DNA of 64,000 nucleotides from Nostoc sp. T09 (GTDB lineage Bacteria; Cyanobacteriota; Cyanobacteriia; Cyanobacteriales; Nostocaceae). A program made the translations under genes and the position numbers. The stretch lies in NCBI RefSeq assembly GCF_002154695.1, contig NZ_MTAV01000002.1:248001-312000 (forward strand), given 5' to 3'. Below the pieces are notes generated by a model. The model was not told the DNA's origin. It saw only the letters and a list, made by a program, of their open reading frames with translations, and did no database searches. Shown here piece after piece: positions 37,834-47,007 of this stretch (position 1 is its first letter; each line of letters opens with the position of its first letter).

Positions 37834-38674
37834 TACAGGTCATTATAAATAGTTTTAGGGTGGAATCTCACTGTAATAAGGTTGATTTAGCTCCTCGAAT
37901 TTTTGAAAAATTTGGGAATTTGGGCAGCAATTTTTTCTCTGTTACTTTGAAGTCAAAATCGTAAAGATTTTGTCAGTTTTAACTATTAATAAAACCGTGC
38001 AAAAAAGTCAATATATTCTATTTTTATGAACTGACGACAGTAATAATAATTAAAAATTTGACAATTTGGCTAAGAAAAATTTCGGTTACTATATCTATAA
38101 ATTCCATTAGACAATGCTCAGTTGTATGTTGAAACCACTCCTCACGCTTTGGTGAATTGGAGCTACTTCACCGCTGGAAATGAGAATTTCACAACATTTT
38201 CGCTTTGAAGTTGTTTGAAAATGCTTTCTGCTGTTGATAGACTTAGCCAAAGACTTTTACCTGGGTTGGTGCGAAATTTACAGTAGGTAGAGCGATTAAA
38301 GCATTTATCAGTAGGGACGATTGTATAAGCTGGGCTATAAGTAATAAACCGAGAATTATTTATATAGCATAAAGCAAGAGAAGAATGAAGAGTGCTGACC
38401 TCCTAAAGGGTGAGGCTAAAAGTACAAAGCCTGCCGATCCAGGCTTCAAAACCCGTAACATTTTATTACTGTAATCAGCCCGGAATGGTGACTAGCTAAA
38501 TTGTATAAGTAGTCGTGATAATTTAAGTATTAACCACAATCAGAAGTGAAAAATGTCCATTACATGCAATGTCCAAATCACCATCGCCTTAAAGATTCTG
38601 ATTTAGTAGTCGGCAAGAGTTAGAAGCAGCAATTGAGGCAGCCCAAAAATTTGTAGCAGGATAGGGAATCTCAG
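37834..38674. other. Long gap between phosphatase and caspase genes
   Basis: About 840 bases with no gene-like frame. It is AT-rich, with the candidate folded RNA at 38394-38479. The gap suggests the caspase gene has its own promoter. Confidence 0.4.
38394..38479 (+). ncRNA. Candidate structured RNA element
   Basis: A closing helix GCTGA (38394-38398) with TCAGC (38475-38479) encloses three hairpins: CCTC/GAGG, AAGCCTG/CAGGCTT (a 7-bp stem with a 6-base loop) and GTAA/TTAC. It lies about 200 bases upstream of the caspase start. It does not match any riboswitch class I can recall, and chance folding cannot be excluded. Confidence 0.2.
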
Positions 38675-40846
38675 ATGGCTAAGGTAGCGTTGTTGATTGG
38701 GGTTAGTGAATATGAGCCAGGGTTGAGCCCGTTACCAGCTGCGGTGAAAGATGTCGATGGAATGTACCAAGCGCTAGTACACCCAGAAATAGGTGGCTTT
38801 GCCAAAGCAGATATTGAGGTGCTTCAAAATCCCCAACGTCAAGAGATGGAAGAAGCAATTGAGAATCTGTTTACAGGTCGTCAGCGCGATGATCTTTTAC
38901 TGTTGTTCTTCTCAGGTCATGGCATTAAGGATGATACTGGCAGGCTTTACCTCGCAACGCGCACCACTCGCAAAACTCTCAAAGGAGATTTAATCCGCTC
39001 ATCCGCAGTTGCAGCCAGTTTTGTACATGAAAGTATGAGCCGCAGCCGTTCTAAGCGACAAGTAGTGATACTGGACAGTTGCTTTAGTGGCGCTTTTGCT
39101 GAGGGTTTGTTAGCCAAGGATGATGGTACTGTCAATATCCGTGAGCAATTAGGAGGTGAAGGGCGGGCTGTTCTCACTTCATCCAGTTCAACACAATATT
39201 CCTTTGAGCAAGAAGGGTCAGACCTTTCAATTTATACCCGTTATTTAATTGAAGGAATTACAACTGGGGTCGCAGACTTAGATGATGATGGAGTTGTCTC
39301 CATCGACGAGTTGCATGAATATGCCAGCAGAAAAGTCAGACAAATACAGCCAGCAATGAAGCCTGAAATTTATGCGATAAGAGAAGGCTTTAAGATTCGG
39401 CTCACAAAAGTTCCGCCAGGTGATCCCAAAAAGAAATATCACAAAGAGGTAGCGCGATACATTAAACGTGGCGAAATTTCTTTTGTCGGTCGCCAGACTC
39501 TAGAGGTTCTAAGAATTCGCTTGGGGCTTTCTGAGGTGGAAGCAACTGCAATTGAAGATGAGACTTTAGTAGTTGCTCGCCAGGAATTTAGAGAGAAGTT
39601 ACAGCAATATGAGCGAGCCTTTACTAACGCACTTCAGCAGGAAGTAACGCCTAGTGAAGAAGATTTAAATGAACTACGACAGAATCTTCAGCAAATTTTA
39701 GGGCTGAGGAATGAGGATACAATGCTAATTGAAGCGCAGGTTAAGGCACAAATTGAAGCCTACAAGCAACACTTGCAACAGTATGAGCATGTATTGGCTG
39801 AAGCAATACAACGAGAGTCTCCTCTGAGCCAAAATACTTGTTATCGGTTGCAGCAGATGCAACAGCAATGGCTGCTCACCGAGCAGGACATAGCTAAGAT
39901 TTCAAGGAGTGTTACAGCTGACATAGAGGCATATCGACAAAAATTGCAGCAGTATGAACAGGTATTGATCAGTGCAACACAGCAAGAATACCCTTTGAGT
40001 ATAAAGCAGCGCAATCAACTACGGCAGCAACAGCAAGACTTAGGCCTTAAGGATCAAGATATTGCTCCAATTGAAACCCGAATTACATCTGACATAGAGG
40101 CACATCGACAAAAATTGCAGCAGTATGAGCAGGTTGTGAGTCAAGCTATTCAGCATGAATACCCACTTAGAGACGAGGTTCGTGGAGAGTTAAGACGATT
40201 TCAAAACGTTTTGGGACTGGAAGATGAAGACGTAGTACAAATTGAAGAAATAGTTGTTCGGCAATTTAGGTCGTTTCAACAGACAGTGCTACCACCACAG
40301 CCGCCAGTATCTCCAACCGAGTTTGCACCATTGGCTGCTAAAACGCGAGTAATTCCAGAAAATAAGCAGCGTGGTAGCATTGCTAGACTACCGCTACAGT
40401 TTATAGTTCCATTAATTTTAGTTGCTGCTGCTGCTATTGGATACTGGTTTAAGGAACAGCAATCGCAAGTAGCAACAGTTCAAAATCCCCCCAGTCCAAC
40501 TACAACTGTGCAGCCAACTCCTGAGAATTCACCCACAAAAAGAACTATTGATAACATCAATACTGGGTGGGTGATTCAAACTACAGCCGCAATACCCCTA
40601 GCTAACAAAGAATCGTTAGCTCCTAGAAATTTTTTGCAAGTTATTGAAACAAAACCAAATCCTCAATCTGCTAATCAGGAATTTTTGGTGGAACTACAGG
40701 AATGTCCTAATAAAGACGCGTCCACTCCAGTAAAGGACGATTCTCCAAACGTACAGCAACCAAAGAGAATTGAATTCTCCCAGGCCCAGCTGAAAAAGTT
40801 TAAGGTTTCTGTCTTACAAGCAGGTCAAGCCAGCCCATGCGATTAA
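38675..40846 (+). CDS. Caspase-like (C14) protein with helical repeats and membrane anchor
   Basis: A 723-residue protein. Residues 1-245 are a caspase domain: VALLIGVSEYEPG, His82 in FFSGHG and Cys136 in ILDSCFSGA form the dyad. DLDDDGVVSIDE (201-212) fits a calcium-binding EF-hand loop. Residues about 254-533 hold five units of a helical module (LQQYEQVL...EYPLS...LGLKDQDIAPIE), the first degenerate; one copy also occurs in the TIR-TPR protein at 3528. A Pro-rich linker, a membrane helix (about 573-592) and a C-terminal domain closely match the end of the upstream phosphatase. Known of the family: such orthocaspases cut after basic residues or act in cell death. Inferred: a membrane-held protease with an exported or lumenal sensor tail. 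Confidence 0.88.
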   Translation: MAKVALLIGVSEYEPGLSPLPAAVKDVDGMYQALVHPEIGGFAKADIEVLQNPQRQEMEEAIENLFTGRQRDDLLLLFFSGHGIKDDTGRLYLATRTTRKTLKGDLIRSSAVAASFVHESMSRSRSKRQVVILDSCFSGAFAEGLLAKDDGTVNIREQLGGEGRAVLTSSSSTQYSFEQEGSDLSIYTRYLIEGITTGVADLDDDGVVSIDELHEYASRKVRQIQPAMKPEIYAIREGFKIRLTKVPPGDPKKKYHKEVARYIKRGEISFVGRQTLEVLRIRLGLSEVEATAIEDETLVVARQEFREKLQQYERAFTNALQQEVTPSEEDLNELRQNLQQILGLRNEDTMLIEAQVKAQIEAYKQHLQQYEHVLAEAIQRESPLSQNTCYRLQQMQQQWLLTEQDIAKISRSVTADIEAYRQKLQQYEQVLISATQQEYPLSIKQRNQLRQQQQDLGLKDQDIAPIETRITSDIEAHRQKLQQYEQVVSQAIQHEYPLRDEVRGELRRFQNVLGLEDEDVVQIEEIVVRQFRSFQQTVLPPQPPVSPTEFAPLAAKTRVIPENKQRGSIARLPLQFIVPLILVAAAAIGYWFKEQQSQVATVQNPPSPTTTVQPTPENSPTKRTIDNINTGWVIQTTAAIPLANKESLAPRNFLQVIETKPNPQSANQEFLVELQECPNKDASTPVKDDSPNVQQPKRIEFSQAQLKKFKVSVLQAGQASPCD

Positions 40847-41038
40847 GTCTCACCACCAGTTAACCAAACGCCTGCACCAACTCCACAAGCTGAAGGTAAT
40901 CCAACTTAGTGTAATACTCCATAAACTGGTAAAACCTGAAATAATACAGGTAGGAACGAAAATAAAAAACTTACAAGGTAGAGATTTTTACCTTGAAAAA
41001 TTGTTATTTGAAATAATTTGTTTTCCCCCTTTAGTTTA

Positions 41039-42628
41039 ATGACTCCATTGCCATGCCTGAACCTGGCGATCGCTCGTTTGACCAACACTGGCACTGATAA
41101 CTTTGCCATTTGGGTGGTTAAGGCTCCTTATCCTAGTGGCTATGTTTTGCATGACTGTATATGGCCGATTGAACTCTCTCAAGTTTGGCAAGAATGGCAG
41201 GAGATGTTTGCAGGTCACAGTCGCTTAGATATTTCTTCACGCTCAACGCCGCCACAAATACCTCCCTTACCAATCAACTTGGTTTCATCCGCTTCAGGTC
41301 AGACAGCAGGCTACAGTAGTCGCCTGATGCAATATTTGGGAATTAGTCTGTGGCGTTGGTTATTTGACGGACAAATTCTCGGCAGTCTAGAACGCAGTCG
41401 TGGCATGGCTATGGGTCAGCATACACGTTTGCGCTTTCGTTTGGAAATTCGCGATCCGGATTTGATTGCCCTACCTTGGGAAATTATGCAGCGTGAACCT
41501 GGTCAATCGGCAATGTCGCTGTCTCAAGATTTACTATTTAGCCGTACTACCAGTGAAGTTGAATCATTGCCATCTTTGCGAACAGATCAGGCTCTCAACA
41601 TTCTGTTGGTTTTAGGAGAAGATGAAAATCTGCAACTGGAAAAAGAAGCAGAAATCTTAACACAAACTCTGACTAAAGCTGGGCCTTTAGGTAGCAATTC
41701 TCAGGGATATGCACCTTGTATGGTACATACACTGCTGCAACCAAGACCACAGGAGTTGATTGAAGAATTAGAAACTAAAGCATACAACGTCTTTTTCTAC
41801 GCCGGTCACGGTTTACCAGACCCAGACGGAGGTTTACTATTTTTACGTCCGGGAATGACGCTCAATGGCATAGAATTGGCTCAAGTGTTGACCCGTACTG
41901 GTGTCAAACTAGCACTTTTCAACGCTTGTTGGGGTGCACAACCAGCTGCTGTCAATCACCAAGCTATACCTTCTAGTAGTTTGGCAGAAGTGCTGATCCG
42001 TCATGGTGTACCTGCGGTTTTGGGAATGCGCGATGAGATTGCTGACTCCGAAAGCCACAGTTTTATTCAAGTTTTTACTGAAGCTTTGCGATCGCGCAAG
42101 CCAATTGATGAAGCAGTGGCAGAGGCAAGGCAAGAACTGTTAACACTATATAAGTTCAATCAACCTGCATGGACTTTACCCGTCCTTTACCTGCATCCAG
42201 ACTTTAATGGCGAACTGATTAAAAGTTTTGATGAAGGAGTTACAGAACTACCAGACACGACTATTCCAAGTATAATTTCCTCGGTGCTTACAGCCTCATT
42301 GCGATCGCTGTCGCCAGGAGGTAAAGCCTGGTTGTTACGTTCTGGAGTGACGCGTATTGGCCGGACAAAAGACAACGATATTGTCATCCCAGAACCTTCA
42401 GTTTCCAAACGCCATGCCGAAATTTTATGTCGGAATACATTTAGTGGTACGACTCCAGTCAGAACTTATTACTTGCAAGATTTATCTACCTACGGCACAA
42501 CTTGGGTTTTAGGTTCTAATGGTTGGCAACAAATCCTCCGCGAGGAAGTACCTTTAGTATCGGGAATGCAGTTAAAGTTTGGTAGTTCTAGAGGTGAGAT
42601 ATGGGAGTTTATTATTGAAGACTCCTAA
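41039..42628 (+). CDS. CHAT protease - FHA domain protein
   Basis: A 529-residue protein. The first 150 residues carry ALPWEIMQREPG, typical of sequence ahead of CHAT domains. The CHAT core has His257 in FFYAGHG and Cys297 in LFNACWGA as the protease dyad. Residues about 425-525 form an FHA domain with the phosphothreonine-binding signature: RIGRTKDNDIVI, SVSKRHAEI and LSTYGTTWV (glycine present; the usual N of the NG pair is replaced). A phosphopeptide-binding module joined to a caspase-fold protease implies control by Ser/Thr phosphorylation. The ATG is preferred over a TTG seven codons upstream. It starts about 190 bp after the caspase gene on the same strand. Confidence 0.88.
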   Translation: MTPLPCLNLAIARLTNTGTDNFAIWVVKAPYPSGYVLHDCIWPIELSQVWQEWQEMFAGHSRLDISSRSTPPQIPPLPINLVSSASGQTAGYSSRLMQYLGISLWRWLFDGQILGSLERSRGMAMGQHTRLRFRLEIRDPDLIALPWEIMQREPGQSAMSLSQDLLFSRTTSEVESLPSLRTDQALNILLVLGEDENLQLEKEAEILTQTLTKAGPLGSNSQGYAPCMVHTLLQPRPQELIEELETKAYNVFFYAGHGLPDPDGGLLFLRPGMTLNGIELAQVLTRTGVKLALFNACWGAQPAAVNHQAIPSSSLAEVLIRHGVPAVLGMRDEIADSESHSFIQVFTEALRSRKPIDEAVAEARQELLTLYKFNQPAWTLPVLYLHPDFNGELIKSFDEGVTELPDTTIPSIISSVLTASLRSLSPGGKAWLLRSGVTRIGRTKDNDIVIPEPSVSKRHAEILCRNTFSGTTPVRTYYLQDLSTYGTTWVLGSNGWQQILREEVPLVSGMQLKFGSSRGEIWEFIIEDS

Positions 42629-42866
42629 CTTTTAGGATTTCACTTTCAAAGTGAGTACAAATGAATAGCAGCACAGCAGGCAAGAATAATTTGTAGCTGT
42701 CAAATACCACGTTAGTATGAGCTATTACATTAATGAAATTTCTGTTAATAGCAACAGCCTGACACAACTATTCCTACCCTAAGCAAAATTATCTTCTTTT
42801 TGCGGAAATGAGATTCTGAGCGCTGTAGCTGTCAATACCGCTAAATAATCAATCGGAAGGCGACAA

Positions 42867-43505
42867 ATGATTAACAAAATTAACAATTCAGATACTTTGA
42901 CTTCTTTACCATCTCAAGTGGAATTAGATTTTCTAGCCGCTTTACTAGAACCTGAAGATGCAACTTATCCCTGGAATCCTGCTGATGAGGAATCAGAAGC
43001 TTATTTTGGCGAATTAGAACAGCAATTCCTTAGCGATGATTTATGGGCAGAAGAAGAACTTACAAGGCGATCGCAAGATTTTTATAGCCAACTCGACACA
43101 CTTTGGACTGAAACTGCCATTGCTTCAGATTCCAAAAGCCATATCAGCCGAATAATGATGGAAAATCTTCAAGCAGCTTTTGCTTCAGCAGTACCTCAAG
43201 GCTGGCTAAATAGAATTGCCCAGAAAGCTACTGAGATTTTTATTACCCAACAGTCAATTGGCGAGCAATTAGTTCAGTGCGTTCAAGATGTACTACCTAG
43301 TTGGGGTGCAGAAGACCTTTTAGTTTTAGCCCGTCCTTATGCTTACGCTATGCGCAGCGGCGAAGCACAAAACCCACAAGCTGTAATGACTAAGTTAGGC
43401 AATCGAGAATGGACAACTTTATCGGAAGTCGAGCAAGCAAAGGTTAGTTTAGCGATTTCTTACTACGCCCTTACACAACTCAATAGCTTTCAGTCAGAAT
43501 CCTAA
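42867..43505 (+). CDS. Acidic helical protein, unknown
   Basis: A 212-residue soluble protein with a good ribosome binding site (GGAAGG ahead of the ATG). It is acidic in its first half (LLEPEDATYPWNPADEESEA) and mainly helical after that (SRIMMENLQAAFASAVPQGW, QSIGEQLVQCVQDVLPSW). No membrane segment, catalytic motif or named family is recognised. It lies between the CHAT-FHA gene (same strand) and the FHA-PrsW gene (convergent), so it may be a regulator or substrate of the proteases there. Confidence 0.7.
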   Translation: MINKINNSDTLTSLPSQVELDFLAALLEPEDATYPWNPADEESEAYFGELEQQFLSDDLWAEEELTRRSQDFYSQLDTLWTETAIASDSKSHISRIMMENLQAAFASAVPQGWLNRIAQKATEIFITQQSIGEQLVQCVQDVLPSWGAEDLLVLARPYAYAMRSGEAQNPQAVMTKLGNREWTTLSEVEQAKVSLAISYYALTQLNSFQSES

Positions 43506-43774
43506 ATTCAGTTGCCTTATATCCCTAATTTGGAGATACTTCAGGTTGCTTTTAGCTTTGCCCGCACTCGGCGCTTGTATTGCGGGTCCTATAACTTATT
43601 GCTTGTGATTGTTAAGCATGGTTAAACCACCATGATTCAGACTATAGGCTGATTCACAAAGCAGCGCTATCTATCCCAAGACATAAAAAGTTATTTGAAA
43701 ATATTGGGGATTTGTCAACAGTCAACAGTTAAGGGTCATTAGTATTTCCCCTTGTCCCCCTAGCTCTCCATCAT

Positions 43775-45142
43775 TTACTTGGGGCCAAGAAAGCGAGTAG
43801 CAAAATTCTGCGATCGCGTTGGTGAAAGAGCACGTGCCTTGAGAATTGCCGCCATCAAAAAGGCATAAGATAATACCCCAACAACCACCAACAGCAAAGC
43901 ATTAATAGAACCAGTAGCATTCCATAAAGCATGGAGTGCAGCAGCGCTAACATAACCAATCGGGAGAATTTGCCAAATTAGACGCGGTTTGAGAACAGCC
44001 AAGCCGATAAAATACCCCAGATAGCCACTGTAAGCCATGTGTCCTGCTACAGAGCCTAAAATGCGCGGAATTAGTAATTGCAAACCCACTAGTTGACCAG
44101 TTCCTACTCCTGATTGTTGAGCGACATTTTGAGTAATAACTGGTACATATTGTCCAAGAGTTTCCAATAGAGTAAAACCCACAGCAGAAGCAGTTCCCAA
44201 GAGAATGCCATCTAGAGGTTCCCAGATACCTATACGTTCTCGCCAAGGTGAAGGTAAAGTCATACCGAATATCAGCGCTGCCAATACAGGTAATGCCTTA
44301 AGTAATTCCTCCATCAACCCAGCACCAAAAAACATCCGGATCAGCAATTCGGTGAAGGTAATCGAATCCTGAGATGAAGGCAAGTTACCAGGCAAAATCC
44401 CGCGAAAAACGAAAATAAAGAAATCTAATAGGGGACTTTTCAAAATAAAGGCCGTACCCAATGCTACGGACGCAAGCACCCACCAAGGCTTTTGTTTGCC
44501 GCAAAGTTGGTAAACAAAATAATAGGCAGCAAATGCTATATAACTCGCTACAATAACTTGATTGGCTTGGGGCCGACCTACCGTAGCAAACATCAATACC
44601 ACAAAGACTACTGTGAGAATTCCTGGTACTAGGTAAGCTTTACGAGTTAAATCTTTACCAGTGGAAATAATCGGGAACAGTTGGGTAAAGCTCACCGAAT
44701 CAGATTTGGATGGGACTTGGTAACTACCAGCGGATGGAAGCGGTGTGGCTGGCCTAGTCATGATCGTAGCTTGGGAAACATATTCATGCTCGAACACAAA
44801 TTGCGGCCCATCAGCACCCAGAGAAATGCGATCGCCTGCGTGTAATTCCTGACAACCTTGCAAGCGCTGTCCGTTTAAATAAGTTCCATTAGCACTATTC
44901 AAATCACAAATGAGCCAGCTGAATTTGTTATCTGGAGATGAAGAGAGGGGACGAATCACAGCATGACGACGAGATACCATCCGGTACATCATGGCATCCA
45001 AGACAATTTGGCAGCTGGGGTCGCGTCCAATTATCATCTCTTTACTGGGGAGCAGCGAGTAGCGGAATTCTGACCTAAAAGGTGCTCCATTACCAGACAC
45101 TAGCCGCAGAAATGCATTATGTCTTGCGTTTTTGCCTGTCAT
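43775..45142 (-). CDS. FHA domain - PrsW-type intramembrane metalloprotease
   Basis: A 455-residue protein. Residues 25-120 are a complete FHA domain: IIGRDPSC (Gly39-Arg40), MVSRRHAVI (Ser57, Arg59, His60) and LNSANGTYLNG (Asn85-Gly86) form the phosphothreonine pocket. After a linker come about seven to nine membrane helices. GAGLMEELLKALPVL contains the E-E-x-x-K motif (278-282) of the PrsW/CPBP-type intramembrane proteases, and GHMAYSGYLGYFIG near the end supplies a conserved histidine. PrsW in Bacillus starts degradation of an anti-sigma factor. A phosphopeptide-reading version would let phosphorylation steer membrane proteolysis. It is transcribed towards the caspase/CHAT genes. Confidence 0.87.
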   Translation of the reverse strand: MTGKNARHNAFLRLVSGNGAPFRSEFRYSLLPSKEMIIGRDPSCQIVLDAMMYRMVSRRHAVIRPLSSSPDNKFSWLICDLNSANGTYLNGQRLQGCQELHAGDRISLGADGPQFVFEHEYVSQATIMTRPATPLPSAGSYQVPSKSDSVSFTQLFPIISTGKDLTRKAYLVPGILTVVFVVLMFATVGRPQANQVIVASYIAFAAYYFVYQLCGKQKPWWVLASVALGTAFILKSPLLDFFIFVFRGILPGNLPSSQDSITFTELLIRMFFGAGLMEELLKALPVLAALIFGMTLPSPWRERIGIWEPLDGILLGTASAVGFTLLETLGQYVPVITQNVAQQSGVGTGQLVGLQLLIPRILGSVAGHMAYSGYLGYFIGLAVLKPRLIWQILPIGYVSAAALHALWNATGSINALLLVVVGVLSYAFLMAAILKARALSPTRSQNFATRFLGPK

Positions 45143-45859
45143 CGAGTTAGAGTGCGTGTCTCAACTAATTATTAAAATACTTTGGCATTAGAACTTAAGC
45201 TTAGCCAATTTACAGCAATCTCTTTTGGGTGTTGCACAAAAGTTATCTGCCGTACCTGAATTTCGACTTTAGACTTGTTCATATACTATTTCGGACTGCT
45301 GTAACTGCGGCATGGCTAAATACACTATAGCTTTACTCTCTGCTCAAGAATCCGAAATTGGCTGCGTAAAAATTAAAATTGTATGATCTGCTGCTGGCAA
45401 GGTTTGAATGGTATCTTAATTCCACTGGGTTGTATTGGTACTGCTGCCGAGTCAATTAAAACTCAGAAGTCAAAAAACTTTTATCTTAATCTTGCACTGT
45501 TTTTAATGGGGTCTTTATTTTTGCCGCGCTGTACTAGTGCAAATTTAATGTACGTTAATTAATTACATAATTTAGTAGTCTTAACCACATTTATTTGAAT
45601 ACCAAAAATATAGAGTTATTAATAGTTTTTTTTCAGATATTTTATATAATTGATGTTTGTTGGCAGATTGCTGACAATTGCCCAGCTTGTAAACTAGCAT
45701 CAGAAAGCGCTTGTCTTGGGTATCTGTTATGCTTGGTTGTAAAATTGTCCCGTGATTGACTGTCTTGAAGTCAGACAAACCAGACGCCAAAAACGGGATA
45801 TGCAGGAAGACAGATGATTGATTGTGCAAACTAAATGTGCCTGAGCTTAACCTAGCAGC
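45143..45859. other. Intergenic, no convincing gene
   Basis: About 700 bases. A 59-codon frame from 45383 and an 82-codon minus-strand frame lack recognisable protein features. The region separates the protease island from the nitrate genes. Confidence 0.4.
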
Positions 45860-46318
45860 TTAAAGCAGGCGAAATTCTTCCATTGCTTTAGGAAAGTTTT
45901 TATTTTCATGTCCTGAACGGCTGAGTTTAATTAGTGCAAACCGTTGTAAAGAAGTTAACGATTGCCATTGTTGAGTTGTGATAGTGATACCTAGTTCTTG
46001 AGCTTGTTCTTGAACTGTAACGGGAATATTATTAGAGTCCATCCATGCAGGATTGGCATCAATCGGTAATTGTTTGGCTGGTAGACCTGTAAGGGTTACA
46101 ATTAACAGTTCGAGATGCTGTCGATAAGATTGAATTTCCGTTTCCGTATTGCAAGGTAATTCAACTAACGCTTCACGTTCAGCTTGAGACATTTGATGCC
46201 AATCAGACAACTTGAGCTTGATACCACTGGTATCTAGTTTGTAGCGTACTTGCATGGGTATGCAACGCAGGGATTCAACGAAATCTGCCTCGAATTCAAA
46301 AAAGATTGCCATAATCAT
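45860..46318 (-). CDS. narM: Nitrate reductase-associated protein (NarM-like)
   Basis: A 152-residue soluble protein whose sequence (FFEFEADFVESLRCIPMQVR, KLKLSDWHQMSQAEREALVE, LQRFALIKLSRSGHEN) fits the cyanobacterial Nitr_red_assoc family, found close to nitrate reductase genes. In Synechococcus a gene named narM is needed for active nitrate reductase, and I believe this is the same family, though the symbol is from memory. The protein may help insert or mature the molybdenum cofactor. A second ATG two codons in is an equal start. It lies at the far end of the nitrate cluster, on the same strand as narB. Confidence 0.78.
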   Translation of the reverse strand: MIMAIFFEFEADFVESLRCIPMQVRYKLDTSGIKLKLSDWHQMSQAEREALVELPCNTETEIQSYRQHLELLIVTLTGLPAKQLPIDANPAWMDSNNIPVTVQEQAQELGITITTQQWQSLTSLQRFALIKLSRSGHENKNFPKAMEEFRLL

Positions 46319-46398
46319 TAATTTAATAGAATAGTAACCTCAAATTTTTGGGCTAATAAATGCAAGTTTAAAAGCAAAATTTGGCTAGATTATTAATG

Positions 46399-46860
46399 CT
46401 AATTTCGTGAATTACTAAAACGAATTATTAAATAACTAATTGATAAAGCTAAAACGGCAATTCCTAAACCAATGATATCAATTCCTGACACCTTTTCTAA
46501 GTCAAGAATGATAATTTTTCTGGCGACAGCAATTAAAGAGGTAACAATAACTAATTCAACCTGAACAACGTGTTTTCGCAGGTAAGCAGTAATATTTTCT
46601 AAAATTTCTAAAGCAATTAAAATGTTTAAAAATAAACCAAAAACTTTAAATAATATACTATTAAATTTTCCGTATGGTGCGGTAAATAATTCTCTGAGCA
46701 GAAAGATAGCTAAATCCCAAATTGCAACCAAAATTACCAATACCATAAACAAAGATAGTACCTTAGAAACTATCACCTCTACTTTTTCAATGAGGTCCAT
46801 AAATTGCTCATCTTTGGTGGTATCTATCATTCGTCTGAGTAGCTTTCTCATTTGCTGCAC
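46399..46860 (-). CDS. PsiE-family membrane protein
   Basis: A 153-residue protein with four membrane segments: VLSLFMVLVILVAIWDLAIF, a second in the ILFKVFGLFLNILIALEILE region, VVQVELVIVTSLIAVARKII, and IIGLGIAVLALSISYLIIRF. The pattern fits the phosphate-starvation-inducible PsiE family; function is unknown. It sits between narB and the narM-like gene, all on the minus strand, though a nitrate role is not established. Confidence 0.75.
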   Translation of the reverse strand: MQQMRKLLRRMIDTTKDEQFMDLIEKVEVIVSKVLSLFMVLVILVAIWDLAIFLLRELFTAPYGKFNSILFKVFGLFLNILIALEILENITAYLRKHVVQVELVIVTSLIAVARKIIILDLEKVSGIDIIGLGIAVLALSISYLIIRFSNSRN

Positions 46861-47007
46861 CCTATTCTATAATCCAAAGTCAAGAGTCAAAACATACAAT
46901 AAAAATCCCATAGATAAATCTATAGGATTAGAAAAAATAATCGTAACTATTGACTATTAACTATGGGTTAAATTTTCAATTTACTATTTAGTAATCTACT
47001 TAGCAGC

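Noticed and set aside
38134-38180. ACTCCTCACGC resembles the single-stranded core of the Yfr1 small RNA.
   Set aside because: The invariant ACTCCTCACAC core is not matched and no proper flanking stems or terminator are present.
45383-45562. A 59-codon plus-strand frame with a hydrophobic C-terminal half.
   Set aside because: No ribosome binding site, no recognisable domain, and it lies in AT-rich intergenic DNA.
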